Assembly (NCBI GenBank): GCA_023433275.1
Contig: JAEZDN010000061.1
Location: forward strand, 1 to 18,077
Source of the DNA: Verrucomicrobiota bacterium
GTDB taxonomy: Bacteria > Verrucomicrobiota > Verrucomicrobiia > Opitutales > Opitutaceae
Length of the DNA stretch: 18,077 nucleotides
Direction of reading: 5' to 3'
Position 1 is the stretch's first letter. Each line of letters begins with the position of its first letter. This document shows positions 1 to 7,978 of the stretch, in pieces. The notes beneath the pieces are model-generated. The model was not told where the DNA came from, ran no database searches, and was given only the letters and a program-made list of their open reading frames with translations. The position numbers and the translations under genes are program-made.

Positions 1-21
1 GTGTGAGGGTGCGCAAGGCAA

Positions 22-45
22 GGGTGTGAGGGTGTGAGGGTGTGA
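22..45 (+). repeat. Octamer array GGGTGTGA x3
   Basis: Three perfect GGGTGTGA units (22-29, 30-37, 38-45) run straight into the ACCTGA-type sequence. A degenerate start lies at 1-21. Confidence 0.9.
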
Positions 46-73
46 AACCTGAGGAGGGGACATACTCAGAGAG

Positions 74-157
74 ACCTGAAACCTGAAACCTGAGACCTGA
101 AAGCTGAGAGCTGATAGCTGAAAGCTGAGAGCTGATAGCTGAAAGCTGAGACCTGAC
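74..157 (+). repeat. Heptamer array, 12 units (ACCTGAN then AGCTGAN)
   Basis: Twelve consecutive 7-nt units in perfect register: four ACCTGAN, seven AGCTGAN and a final ACCTGAC. The last base of each unit varies between A, G, T and C. It exits into the CGGAG-containing segment. Confidence 0.95.
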
Positions 158-170
158 GGAGTGCGGGAGC

Positions 171-266
171 GCGGAGATGGCATCGCGTAGCTTTGCGAAG
201 CAGGCCGCAGCGACAGCGGAGGGGGCCTGACGGCGGGTGCCCTATGGGCGACGGCAGGCACAAACC
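171..266 (+). repeat. 96-bp dispersed segment, copy 1
   Basis: Near-identical to 9001-9096 (constant offset 8830, about three or four substitutions). It contains the small hairpin GCTTTGCGAAGC and is followed by heptamers. Confidence 0.9.
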
Positions 267-305
267 TGAGACCTGAAAGCTGAGAGCTGAAAGCTAAAAG
301 CTGAC
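264..305 (+). repeat. Heptamer array, 6 units
   Basis: Units ACCTGAG, ACCTGAA, AGCTGAG, AGCTGAA, AGCTAAA and AGCTGAC in unbroken 7-nt register, with ACCTGA-type before AGCTGA-type. Confidence 0.9.
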
Positions 306-398
306 GGAGCGCGGGGAGCGCGGAGATGGCGTCGCGTAGCGATGGCCGGAGGCCGACAGACTCGGGTGCCCTCCGGGCGGAGGCTGGAGCAAACCTGA
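301..398 (+). repeat. 98-bp direct repeat, copy 1
   Basis: Matches 687-784 with a single visible substitution (G at 331 versus A at 717). It begins inside the last heptamer of one array and ends inside the first heptamer of the next, so the duplicated block is bounded by heptamer arrays. A shorter degenerate relative lies at about 11398-11465. Confidence 0.92.
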
Positions 399-447
399 TT
401 GCTGACGGCTGATAGCTTTGAGCTGATAGCTGACAGCTGAGACTGAC
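393..447 (+). repeat. Heptamer array, about 8 units
   Basis: ACCTGAT is followed by TGCTGAC, GGCTGAT, AGCTTTG, AGCTGAT, AGCTGAC and AGCTGAG, ending in a one-base-shortened ACTGAC. It is more degenerate than the array at 74-157 but keeps the 7-nt phase. Confidence 0.85.
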
Positions 448-466
448 GGAGCACCGAACAAACCGA

Positions 467-502
467 GAGAAAGAGAAAGATTACGATTAAGAGAACGATT
501 AG
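467..502 (+). repeat. Hexamer module (GAGAAA/GATTAN)
   Basis: Six 6-nt units in register: GAGAAA, GAGAAA, GATTAC, GATTAA, GAGAAC, GATTAG. This is a purine-rich strand, unlike the surrounding GC-rich DNA. Confidence 0.9.
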
Positions 503-521
503 GGGATGCGCTTTCGCGCAG

Positions 522-540
522 TTATTGGTTATTGGGGTGG
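522..540 (+). repeat. TTATTGG heptamer module
   Basis: Two TTATTGG units followed by GGTGG and preceded by TTTCGCGCAG. The same framing recurs at 8660, 10591 and 11362 and, less exactly, at 11052. Confidence 0.85.
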
Positions 541-577
541 AGGGCCGAGCCCTGAATTCGCGCTTAGGTTCCGAACT

Positions 578-597
578 GCGGGGTGAGGGCACCCCGC
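578..597. repeat. GC hairpin, copy 1 of 5
   Basis: Perfect 8-bp inverted repeat GCGGGGTG/CACCCCGC with loop AGGG, inside a longer conserved block that starts GGTTCCGAACT at 567 and continues CCACAAGG. There is no T-tract, so it is not a typical terminator. Confidence 0.9.
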
Positions 598-640
598 CCA
601 CAAGGGGAGCGGGCCGCGGGGACGAGGGGCCCAAAAATGA

Positions 641-656
641 GGGTGTGAGGGTGTGA
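641..656 (+). repeat. Octamer array GGGTGTGA x2
   Basis: Two perfect octamers, then AAATCTGAGGAGGGG as in the other islands. Confidence 0.85.
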
Positions 657-686
657 AATCTGAGGAGGGGACGTACTCAGAGAGAC

Positions 687-784
687 CTGACGGAGCGCGG
701 GGAGCGCGGAGATGGCATCGCGTAGCGATGGCCGGAGGCCGACAGACTCGGGTGCCCTCCGGGCGGAGGCTGGAGCAAACCTGA
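687..784 (+). repeat. 98-bp direct repeat, copy 2
   Basis: Second copy of 301-398, offset 386 bp and nearly identical, flanked on its right by the longest heptamer array of this island. Confidence 0.92.
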
Positions 785-869
785 GACCTGAAACCTGAAA
801 GCTGATTGCTGATAGCTGATAGCTGATAGCTTAGAGCTTAGTGCTTAGTGCTGATAGCTGATAGCTGAC
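779..869 (+). repeat. Heptamer array, 13 units
   Basis: Thirteen units in perfect 7-nt phase: three ACCTGAN units, then AGCTGAT-type units mixed with AGCTTAG and TGCTTAG variants. It ends with AGCTGAC and CGGAG. Confidence 0.93.
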
Positions 870-889
870 GGAGCCGCAGGACAAACCGA

Positions 890-919
890 GAGAAAGAGAA
901 AGATTACGATTAAGAGAAC
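890..919 (+). repeat. Hexamer module
   Basis: GAGAAA, GAGAAA, GATTAC, GATTAA, GAGAAC in 6-nt phase, preceded by ACAAACC as at 8823. Confidence 0.88.
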
Positions 920-962
920 GATGGGCCGGCGGTGGACGGAATCGCCTGTGAACAGGCTCCAT

Positions 963-982
963 GCGGGGTGAGGGCACCCCGC
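963..982. repeat. GC hairpin, copy 2 of 5
   Basis: Same 20-nt inverted repeat as at 578-597, with the downstream CCACAAGG-AGAGCGG also kept but a different left flank. Confidence 0.9.
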
Positions 983-1021
983 CCACAAGGAGAGCGGCCC
1001 GCGGGTACGCGGGCCTACAGC

Positions 1022-1049
1022 CTAATAACCAATAACTCTTAACCACTAA
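1022..1049 (-). repeat. Inverted TTATTGG-type heptamers
   Basis: Reverse-complement orientation: CTAATAA, CCAATAA, CTCTTAA, CCACTAA. It marks the right-hand edge of island A, as the inverted array at 9295-9329 does for island B. Confidence 0.85.
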
Positions 1050-1051
1050 CC

Positions 1052-1080
1052 GGCGCCCAGAGGAGGGCGCCTCGTTTTGT
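1052..1080 (+). terminator. Terminator-like hairpin before the large GH9 gene
   Basis: Perfect 7-bp stem GGCGCCC (1052-1058) / GGGCGCC (1065-1071) with loop AGAGGA, followed by TCGTTTTGT. It looks like a rho-independent terminator reading rightward. It would either end a transcript entering from left of the window or shield the GH9 gene from read-through. The T-run is short, so the call is moderate. Confidence 0.55.
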
Positions 1081-1117
1081 AGTCCGGACACCTACACGGG
1101 CAAACGCCTGAGGCTTA

Positions 1118-1164
1118 CAGGATAATCATCCTGCCGCCGATTCAGGGGATCGGGCCGTTCCCCT
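1118..1164 (+). promoter_or_regulatory. Leader of the large GH9 gene with two inverted repeats
   Basis: CAGGAT-AATC-ATCCTG (1118-1133) is a perfect palindromic operator-like site that also overlaps a GATAAT resembling a -10 box (1121-1126); I find no convincing -35 partner. AGGGG (1144-1148), the only purine-rich ribosome-binding candidate, is complementary to CCCCT (1160-1164) directly before the ATG, so it could be masked. These roles are inferred from symmetry only. Confidence 0.3.
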
Positions 1165-4100
1165 ATGCTGTCGCGCATGAAATCCTTCATACGCGCAGTT
1201 CTCGTCGCCCTGCTGGTATCCGTGTCCTCTCTGGCCGCGGTTGCCGTGGAAGCAACCTGGAACTATGCCGTCCAAGTGACGGCCTCCGTGCAGGCGTCCC
1301 CTGCCAAGATCACCTTGAACTGGACCCAGGACTCCTCGTCCACCCCTTCCAGCTATACCGTTTACCGCAAAGCCGCCGGCGCGACCGGGTGGGGCAGCGG
1401 TACCTCCCTCCCGGGCTCCGCCCTCACTTACACCGACACCAACGTCACGGCCGGCACGGCCTATGAATACCAGATCGTGCGCGCCGCCAGCGGCTACTCG
1501 GCCTACGGCTACATCCAGGCCGGCGTCGACGTGGCCTTGGTCGAGAACCGCGGCAAGCTGCTCCTCGTGGTCGACAACACCCACGCGGCCGCCCTCGCCA
1601 CGGAACTCACCCGCCTCCAGAACGACCTGCGCGGCGACGGCTGGACCGTCGTCCGCATCGATGTCTCCCGCACGGCCACGCCCGCGAGCGTGAAGAGCCA
1701 GATCAAGTCCGCCTACAGCGCCGACCCGGCCAACGTGAAGTCCGTCTTCCTCTTCGGCCACGTGCCGGTGCCTTATTCCGGTCTCCTCAGCCCCGACGGC
1801 CACCCCGATCACCACGGCGCCTGGCCGGCTGATGTCTATTATGGCGACATGGACGGCAACTGGACCGACAGCACCGTCAACTACACGCAGTCGCAGAACA
1901 CCGACAAGGTCGACGCCGCCCGCATCACCAACAAGCCCGGTGACGGCAAGTTCGACCAGACCACGCTCCCCTCGGCCGTGGAACTGCAGGTCGGCCGCGT
2001 CGACCTCTCCAACATGCCCGGCCTGACCGCCTGGAATTCCCCCGCGACCTTCCCGAGCGAGCTCGAGCTCCTCCGCCAGTACCTCAACAAGGATCACAAT
2101 TTCCGCCATCGGAAGATGAACGTCCAGCGCCGCGCCATCGTCGGCGACTACTTCGGTGTCCGCAATGGCGAGGCCTTCGCCGCCAGCGGTTATCGCGCCG
2201 CCGCCCCGCTCGTGGGCAGCGACAAGATCACCAACCTCAACGTCCAGCACAACGACCAGCGCGGCGTGTGGGTGCCGGCCCTCGCCGCCACCGACTACCT
2301 CCTCGCCTATGGTTGCGGCGCCGGCAGCTATCGCACGATCGCCGGTCTCGGCAACGTCGGCCAGTACAAGGACACCAACACCGTCGAGATGGTCAGCAAC
2401 GACATCCACGGCGTGTTCAACATGCTTTTCGGCAGCTGGCTCGGTGACTGGGATCACGAGGACAGCGCGCTCCGCGCCCCGCTCGCCACCAAGACCAACG
2501 GCCTCGTCGCCGTGTGGTCCGGCCGCCCGCACTGGTTCATCCACCCGCTCGGCCTGGGTGAGACCATCGGCGCCGCCGCGCGCATGACGCAGAACAACAC
2601 GGATCAGTACCGCAACCAGCAGAACAACGCGAAGAACCAGATCCACGTCGCCCTCATGGGTGACCCGACCCTGCGCCTGCACCCCGTCGCCCCCCCGGCT
2701 TCCGTCGGCGGCACGGTCTCCGGCTCGAACGTCACGCTCACCTGGGCGCCGTCGCCTGATGCCGTCATGGGTTACCACGTCTATCGCGCCGCGTCCGACA
2801 CGGCCGCCTTCACGCGCCTCACGAACTCCGTTGTCACCGGCTCGTCGTATGTCGACGCCGGCGCTCCCTCGGGCGCCGTGTACATGGTGCGCGCCATCAA
2901 GCGCGAGGTTTCGCCCAGCGGTTCCTACATCAACGGCTCGCAAGGCCTCTTCTGGAAGGTGGGCGGCGGCGCCGGCCCGGTGGTCCCGAGCGACACCACG
3001 GCCCCGACCGTTTCCCTGTCGGCCCCGGGCAATGGCTCCACGGTCAGCGGCACGGCCGTCGCCGTCTCCGCCAACGCGGCAGACAACGTCGGCGTCGTCG
3101 GCGTCCAGTTCCAGCTCGATGGCGCCAACCTCGGCGCCGAGGACACCGCGGCCCCATTCACCACGACGTGGAACACCACGACCACCGCGAACGGCACGAA
3201 GAAGCTGAAGGCCATCGCCCGCGATGCCGCCGGCAACCGCACGACTTCCACCGAGTTCACCGTCACGGTGAGCAACACGTCGGGCGGCACCACGCCGCCC
3301 CCGACCACGCCGACCACGCCGCCGGCTTCCGGTTCGTCGGCCTGGGTTGACGACGCGCTGCCGGCCGGCGCCAGCGGCACCGGTTCCGGTGGCGACACCT
3401 GGAACTGGGTCACGGCCTCGCCCGCGCCGTATTCCGGCACGAAGGCCCACCAGTCCGCGCTCGCGAACGGTCTCCATGAGCATTCGTTCAACTGGGCCAG
3501 CGCCACGATGCCCGTCGCCGCGGGTGACGTCCTGTACGCCTACATTTACCTCGACCCGGCCAACCCGCCGACCGAGATCATGATCAGCTGGCTCGCCGAC
3601 AACTGGGAGCACCGCGCCTACTGGGGTGCCAACAGCATCAACTACGGCAAGGATGGCACCGCGAGCCGCCGCAAGGCCGGCGACCTGCCCGCCACCGGCA
3701 AGTGGGTGCGCCTCGAAGTTCCCGCCAGCCAGGTCGGCCTCGAGGGGAAGACCGTCAAGGGCATGAGCTTCGCGCTCTTCGGCGGCCGCGCCACGTGGGA
3801 TTACATCGGCCGCGAGGCCGCGGGTTCCACGACGACGCCTCCGCCGTCCGACGGCGGCAGCACCGGGACGACGGTCACCGTGGCCGCCACCGACACGAAC
3901 GCCGTCATCGGCACCAACGACAACGCCACGTTCACGTTCTCCCGCACGGGCAGCACCGCCTCGGCGGTGAAGGTGAAGTTCTCGCTCTCCGGCACGGCCG
4001 TGAAGTGGATCGATTACCGCCGCCCCGAGGGTGACATGCCGGTTGAGATGACCATCCCCGCCGGCGCCTCGTCGGTCGCGATGAACCTCCGCGCCCTGGG

Positions 4101-7100
4101 CAACGCGACCAACGCGAAGCCGCAGACGATCGTCGTCACGGTCGCCCCCGACGCCGCCTACACGGTCGGCGCCGAGAAGACCGGCACGGCCTCGATCACC
4201 GCGGTCGGCCAGGCGGTGCCGCCGGTCGCCTCGGTGCCCGACACCACCGCGCCGATCGTCGCCATGTCGCGCCCGAAGCTGGGCGCCACGGTGAGCGGCA
4301 CGACGGTTGAAATCATCGCCTCCGCGACGGATGACGTCGCGGTGGCCGGGGTGCAGTTCCTCCTCAACGGCCAGAATCTCGGCGAGGAAGACACGACCGC
4401 CCCTTACAGCTACACGTGGGATTCCACCACGGTTGCCAATGGCTCCCACAAGCTGGGGGCCATTGCCCGTGACGCGGCCGGTAACACGAGCAAGGCGCTC
4501 GCCGGCTCCGTCACGGTCCAGAACGCCGCGGCCCTCCCGGTCGTGACGCTCGCCGCGACCGATGCGACCGCGATCATCAGCTCCGCCGACAATGGCACGT
4601 TCACCTTCAACCGCACCGGCAGCACGGATGCGGCGTTGAAGGTGAAGTTCGCGTTGTCGGGCACCGCGGTGAAGTGGTCCGACTATCGCCGCCCCGAGGG
4701 CGACATGCCGGTCGAGATGACGATTCCCGCCGGCGCCAGTTCCGTGGCCATGAACATCAAGGCCCTGAACAACGTCACCAATTCCAATCCCCAAACCATG
4801 GTCGTCACCGTCGTGCCCGATTCCACCTACGCGGTGGGGTCGGCGAAGGTGGGCACGATGAAGATCCTGGCCGAAGGTTCGACGGGCGTCCTTGACGGTT
4901 CCGACGGATCTTCCGGCTCCGGTGATGACACCGGCGGATCCGCCGGAACCGGCGGCGACACCGGCGGCAACACGGGTGGCGGCAGCAACGGCGGCGGCAC
5001 CATCGATCCCGCCACCGACCCGGTGAGCATCGTGGACTACACGAAGCTCCAGATCCCGGCCATCGGCAGCAACACGCTGCACGTCCTTTCCCCCACGACG
5101 CTCGAGCTGATCCGCATCAACACCGCCCCGGCGGGTGGCGCGGTCGACAGCTGGAACTTCGTGGACGCCGCGGGCAACTTCAACGCGCCCGCCAACGGCA
5201 AGCTCAGCGTCACGGTCAACGGCCAAGCCGTCGCCGTGCAGTCGGTCGGCTTCAAGCGCCGCCCGCTCTACGCCCCGCTCGTCGGCCGCGACCTGCGCAT
5301 TTCCAGCACGCTCGTGCTCCAGCTCGCCTCGCCGGTGGCCGACGGCCAGACGGTCGAGGTCAAGAATGCCGACGGCTCGCTGTGGCCCTCGAGCATGGTC
5401 TTCAAGGCCGTGGCCCAGCCGCAGCGCTTCAGCCCGGCGATCCACGTGAACCAGGAAGGGTACGTGCCCTCGCTGCCGAAGAAGGCCGCGGTCGGTTATT
5501 ATCTCGGCAGCCTCGGCGAGATGGTCGTGCCGACCCTGACGTTCTCGCTCGTCGACGCCTCCACCGGTCAGGTGGTCCACCAGGGCTCGCTCGTCGTGCG
5601 CGCCGACAAGGGCTGGACGTACACGCCCGCGCCCTACCAGAAGGTTTACGAGGCCGACTTCAGCAGCTTCTCGACCCCCGGCGAGTACAAGCTCGTCGTC
5701 CCGGGCCTCGGCGCCTCGCTGCCGTTCCTGATCGACGAGGGCATCGGCATGGCCTTCGCCCGCACCTACGCGCAGGGTCTCTATCACCAGCGCTGCGGCC
5801 ACGCCAACGAGCTGCCGTTCACGCGGCACACGCATGCGGCGTGTCACGTCGCCAAGGCCAGCGTGCCCTCGGGCACGGGATATTCCTTCACGTGGACGAC
5901 CATCGCCGCCGACGCGGCGAAGGTGAACGCCAACAATCCCGCGCAGACCGCGCCGGTGATGAGCAGCGAGGCCGCGATGCTCTATCCCTTCGTCAACAAG
6001 GGCGAGATCGACGTCTCGGGCGGCCACCATGACGCCGGCGACTACAGCAAGTACACGATCAATTCAGCCACGCTCCTCCACACCCTGATGTTCTCGGTCG
6101 ATTCCATCGCCGGGCTGGCGGCCTTCGACAATCTCGGCCTGCCCGAGAGCGGCGACGGCATCAGCGACATCATGCAGATGGCGAAGATCGAGGCTGATTT
6201 CCTCGCGAAGATGCAGGATGCCGACGGCGGCTTCTACTTCCTCGTGTATCCCAAGGACCGTCGCTACGAGAGCAACGTCCTCCCCGACCGCGGTGACGCC
6301 CAGGTCGTGTGGCCCAAGACCACTTCGGCAACGGCAGCAGCCGTCGCCGCCCTGGCCGAAACCGCGTCTTCGCCCCGCTTCAAGGCTGCCTATCCCCAGG
6401 CTGCCGCCGCGTACCTTGCGAAGGCCAAGTCCGGCTGGGAATTTTTGACCAAGGCGATCGCCAAGCACGGCAAGGCCGGCGCGTACCAGAAGATCACGCA
6501 CTATGGCGACGACTTCACGCACGACGACGAGCTCGCCTGGGCCGCCGCCGCGATGTTCGCCGCCACCGGCGACGCCACGATCCACGCCACGCTCAAGTCG
6601 TGGTACGACCCGTCGAACCCGCACACCTGGCGCTGGGGCTGGTGGCACGGTTACATGGGCTGGGGCAACGCGACCCGCACGTACGCCTTCGCGGTGCGCA
6701 GCGGCCGCCTGACGGCCGCCCAGGTCGACGCAGCCTACCTGGCCAAGGCCGAGGCCGAGGTCCGCGCCGCCGGTGACGCCGCGCTCAAGTGGACGCAGGA
6801 CAGCGCCTACGGCACGGCCTTCCCCGACGCCACGAAGCGCCAGCAGAGCGCCGGTTGGTATTTCTCGGGCGCGCAGGCCTTCGACCTCACGGTCGCCCGC
6901 CAGCTCGACAGCCGCGCCGACCTGGTCGACGCCATCCTGCGCAACATGAACTACGAGGGCGGCTCCAACGCCATCAACCTCTCATTCATCACCGGCCTCG
7001 GCTGGAAGCGCCAGAAGGAGATCGTGCACCAGTACGCGCAGAACGACGACCGCGCGCTCGCGCCGAACGGCATCCCGCTCGGCAGCCTGCAGACCGGCCC

Positions 7101-7905
7101 GGTTTACACCGGCACGTACAACACGGAGCTCGCCGCCCTGACGTTCCCGCGCGACAGCGCGAGCACGGCGCCGCACGGTTTCTATGACCGCTGGAGCGAC
7201 ACGTTCAACGTGACCACGGAGTTCGTGCACCTCGACCAGGCGCGCGGCCTCGGCGCCTTTGCCTACATCGCGTCGCTGACGGCCGCGAAGTCGCAGGCGT
7301 GGAAGTCCGCGGCCGCCACGATCACCGGCATGCCGGCGAATCCCGCGATGGGCACGCCGATCACGGTCGGCCTGCAGGTCGCGGGCCTGAACCTCGACGG
7401 TGCGCGCATCGTGTGGGAAGCCAAGGGCCAGGCGCCCGCGTTCGGCGAGAAGTACACCTTCACGCCGGGCGGCTACGGCACGCAGTGGGTGGAGGCCGAG
7501 GCCCAGTGGCCGGACGGCCGCCGCGCCGTGGCCCGCGCCACGCTGTTCGCCGAGAACGGCCTGCCGACGGTCACGGTGGCCGCCACCGACGCCGTCGCGA
7601 CGATTGGCAGCGCGACCGACACCGCCACGTGGACGTTCACGCGCGCCGGCAGCACGGCGAGCGCGCTCACGGTGAAGTTCAAGTTCTCGGGCACGGCCGC
7701 CAAGTGGACGGATTACCGCCGTCCCGAGGGCGACATGCCCGCCGAGGTCGTGATTCCCGCCGGTGCGACCACCGGGAAGATCACGATCAAGGCGATCGCC
7801 AACTCCACCAACGCGAACCCGCAGACGGCGGTGCTCTCGCTCCTCGACGGCACCGGCTACAACGTCGGCACCGCCTACAGCGCCAGCGTCACCATCAACA
7901 AATAA
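1165..7905 (+). CDS. Giant secreted multidomain GH9 endoglucanase with gingipain-like domain
   Basis: This 2246-residue protein is probably a secreted beta-glucan-cleaving (GH9, inverting) enzyme. Visible order: signal peptide 1-27 (AVA|VE); Fn3-like 31-125; C25/gingipain-like 126-508 (FGHVPVPY 197-204, DMDGN 228-232, GDPTLRL 499-505); Fn3-like 509-605; Ig-like 610-703; Pro/Thr linker; jelly-roll-like, perhaps carbohydrate-binding, 725-888; Calx-beta-like 903-1015; Ig-like 1026-1120; Calx-beta-like 1123-1238; Gly/Ser linker 1239-1282; N-terminal GH9 Ig-like (CelD_N type) about 1424-1524; GH9 catalytic about 1525-2043; Ig-like; Calx-beta-like 2133-2246. Catalytic candidates are DAGD 1623-1626, H1955 and E2019. 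C1544, C1560 and H1561 match the zinc site of CelD-type GH9 enzymes. In the C25-like part the usual catalytic His and Cys appear replaced (YGCGAGS 382-388, GSWLGDWD 423-430). ATG 1177 is an alternative start. No C-terminal sorting signal is recognised. The domain calls were read by eye. Confidence 0.9.
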   Translation: MLSRMKSFIRAVLVALLVSVSSLAAVAVEATWNYAVQVTASVQASPAKITLNWTQDSSSTPSSYTVYRKAAGATGWGSGTSLPGSALTYTDTNVTAGTAYEYQIVRAASGYSAYGYIQAGVDVALVENRGKLLLVVDNTHAAALATELTRLQNDLRGDGWTVVRIDVSRTATPASVKSQIKSAYSADPANVKSVFLFGHVPVPYSGLLSPDGHPDHHGAWPADVYYGDMDGNWTDSTVNYTQSQNTDKVDAARITNKPGDGKFDQTTLPSAVELQVGRVDLSNMPGLTAWNSPATFPSELELLRQYLNKDHNFRHRKMNVQRRAIVGDYFGVRNGEAFAASGYRAAAPLVGSDKITNLNVQHNDQRGVWVPALAATDYLLAYGCGAGSYRTIAGLGNVGQYKDTNTVEMVSNDIHGVFNMLFGSWLGDWDHEDSALRAPLATKTNGLVAVWSGRPHWFIHPLGLGETIGAAARMTQNNTDQYRNQQNNAKNQIHVALMGDPTLRLHPVAPPASVGGTVSGSNVTLTWAPSPDAVMGYHVYRAASDTAAFTRLTNSVVTGSSYVDAGAPSGAVYMVRAIKREVSPSGSYINGSQGLFWKVGGGAGPVVPSDTTAPTVSLSAPGNGSTVSGTAVAVSANAADNVGVVGVQFQLDGANLGAEDTAAPFTTTWNTTTTANGTKKLKAIARDAAGNRTTSTEFTVTVSNTSGGTTPPPTTPTTPPASGSSAWVDDALPAGASGTGSGGDTWNWVTASPAPYSGTKAHQSALANGLHEHSFNWASATMPVAAGDVLYAYIYLDPANPPTEIMISWLADNWEHRAYWGANSINYGKDGTASRRKAGDLPATGKWVRLEVPASQVGLEGKTVKGMSFALFGGRATWDYIGREAAGSTTTPPPSDGGSTGTTVTVAATDTNAVIGTNDNATFTFSRTGSTASAVKVKFSLSGTAVKWIDYRRPEGDMPVEMTIPAGASSVAMNLRALGNATNAKPQTIVVTVAPDAAYTVGAEKTGTASITAVGQAVPPVASVPDTTAPIVAMSRPKLGATVSGTTVEIIASATDDVAVAGVQFLLNGQNLGEEDTTAPYSYTWDSTTVANGSHKLGAIARDAAGNTSKALAGSVTVQNAAALPVVTLAATDATAIISSADNGTFTFNRTGSTDAALKVKFALSGTAVKWSDYRRPEGDMPVEMTIPAGASSVAMNIKALNNVTNSNPQTMVVTVVPDSTYAVGSAKVGTMKILAEGSTGVLDGSDGSSGSGDDTGGSAGTGGDTGGNTGGGSNGGGTIDPATDPVSIVDYTKLQIPAIGSNTLHVLSPTTLELIRINTAPAGGAVDSWNFVDAAGNFNAPANGKLSVTVNGQAVAVQSVGFKRRPLYAPLVGRDLRISSTLVLQLASPVADGQTVEVKNADGSLWPSSMVFKAVAQPQRFSPAIHVNQEGYVPSLPKKAAVGYYLGSLGEMVVPTLTFSLVDASTGQVVHQGSLVVRADKGWTYTPAPYQKVYEADFSSFSTPGEYKLVVPGLGASLPFLIDEGIGMAFARTYAQGLYHQRCGHANELPFTRHTHAACHVAKASVPSGTGYSFTWTTIAADAAKVNANNPAQTAPVMSSEAAMLYPFVNKGEIDVSGGHHDAGDYSKYTINSATLLHTLMFSVDSIAGLAAFDNLGLPESGDGISDIMQMAKIEADFLAKMQDADGGFYFLVYPKDRRYESNVLPDRGDAQVVWPKTTSATAAAVAALAETASSPRFKAAYPQAAAAYLAKAKSGWEFLTKAIAKHGKAGAYQKITHYGDDFTHDDELAWAAAAMFAATGDATIHATLKSWYDPSNPHTWRWGWWHGYMGWGNATRTYAFAVRSGRLTAAQVDAAYLAKAEAEVRAAGDAALKWTQDSAYGTAFPDATKRQQSAGWYFSGAQAFDLTVARQLDSRADLVDAILRNMNYEGGSNAINLSFITGLGWKRQKEIVHQYAQNDDRALAPNGIPLGSLQTGPVYTGTYNTELAALTFPRDSASTAPHGFYDRWSDTFNVTTEFVHLDQARGLGAFAYIASLTAAKSQAWKSAAATITGMPANPAMGTPITVGLQVAGLNLDGARIVWEAKGQAPAFGEKYTFTPGGYGTQWVEAEAQWPDGRRAVARATLFAENGLPTVTVAATDAVATIGSATDTATWTFTRAGSTASALTVKFKFSGTAAKWTDYRRPEGDMPAEVVIPAGATTGKITIKAIANSTNANPQTAVLSLLDGTGYNVGTAYSASVTINK

Positions 7906-7920
7906 CCTCGCCAGGGAGGA

Positions 7921-7964
7921 CGTGGCTTGACCACGCCCTTCGCGGGCGGACCCAAGGTCCGCCC
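7921..7964. repeat. Two adjacent stem-loops after the GH9 stop codon
   Basis: CGTGG-CTTGA-CCACG (7921-7935) is followed by the perfect 9-bp GGGCGGACC/GGTCCGCCC with loop CAA (7944-7964). There is no T-tract. It is likely a palindromic intergenic repeat or an mRNA 3'-end stabiliser rather than a classical terminator. Confidence 0.7.
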
Positions 7965-7978
7965 CTACAATAACCCTC

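Larger units (their letters stand above)
1..1050 (+). repeat. Repeat island A (mosaic of 6/7/8-nt periodic modules)
   Basis: Gene-free stretch upstream of the large GH9 gene. Read left to right it holds octamers (22-45), heptamers (74-157), a 96-bp segment shared with island B (171-266), heptamers (264-305), one copy of a 98-bp segment (301-398), heptamers (393-447), hexamers (467-502), TTATTGG heptamers (522-535), a GC hairpin (578-597), octamers (641-656), the second 98-bp copy (687-784), heptamers (779-869), hexamers (890-919), the GC hairpin again (963-982) and inverted TTATTGG heptamers (1022-1049). The open frames through it are low-complexity by-products of the repeats and I do not call any gene. 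The left edge is cut by the window. Confidence 0.9.

Noticed and set aside
66..634. Open frames through the repeats giving heptapeptide repeats such as QLSAFSY
   Set aside because: A 7-nt repeat translates to a 7-residue repeat every 21 nt in any frame; there is no start context and the modules are shuffled between islands.
1126..6030. 1634-codon open frame on the minus strand, antisense to the large GH9 gene
   Set aside because: Its product is an Arg/Gly/His/Val/Asp-rich low-complexity string with no domain. It exists because the GC-biased third codon positions of the sense gene remove antisense stops.
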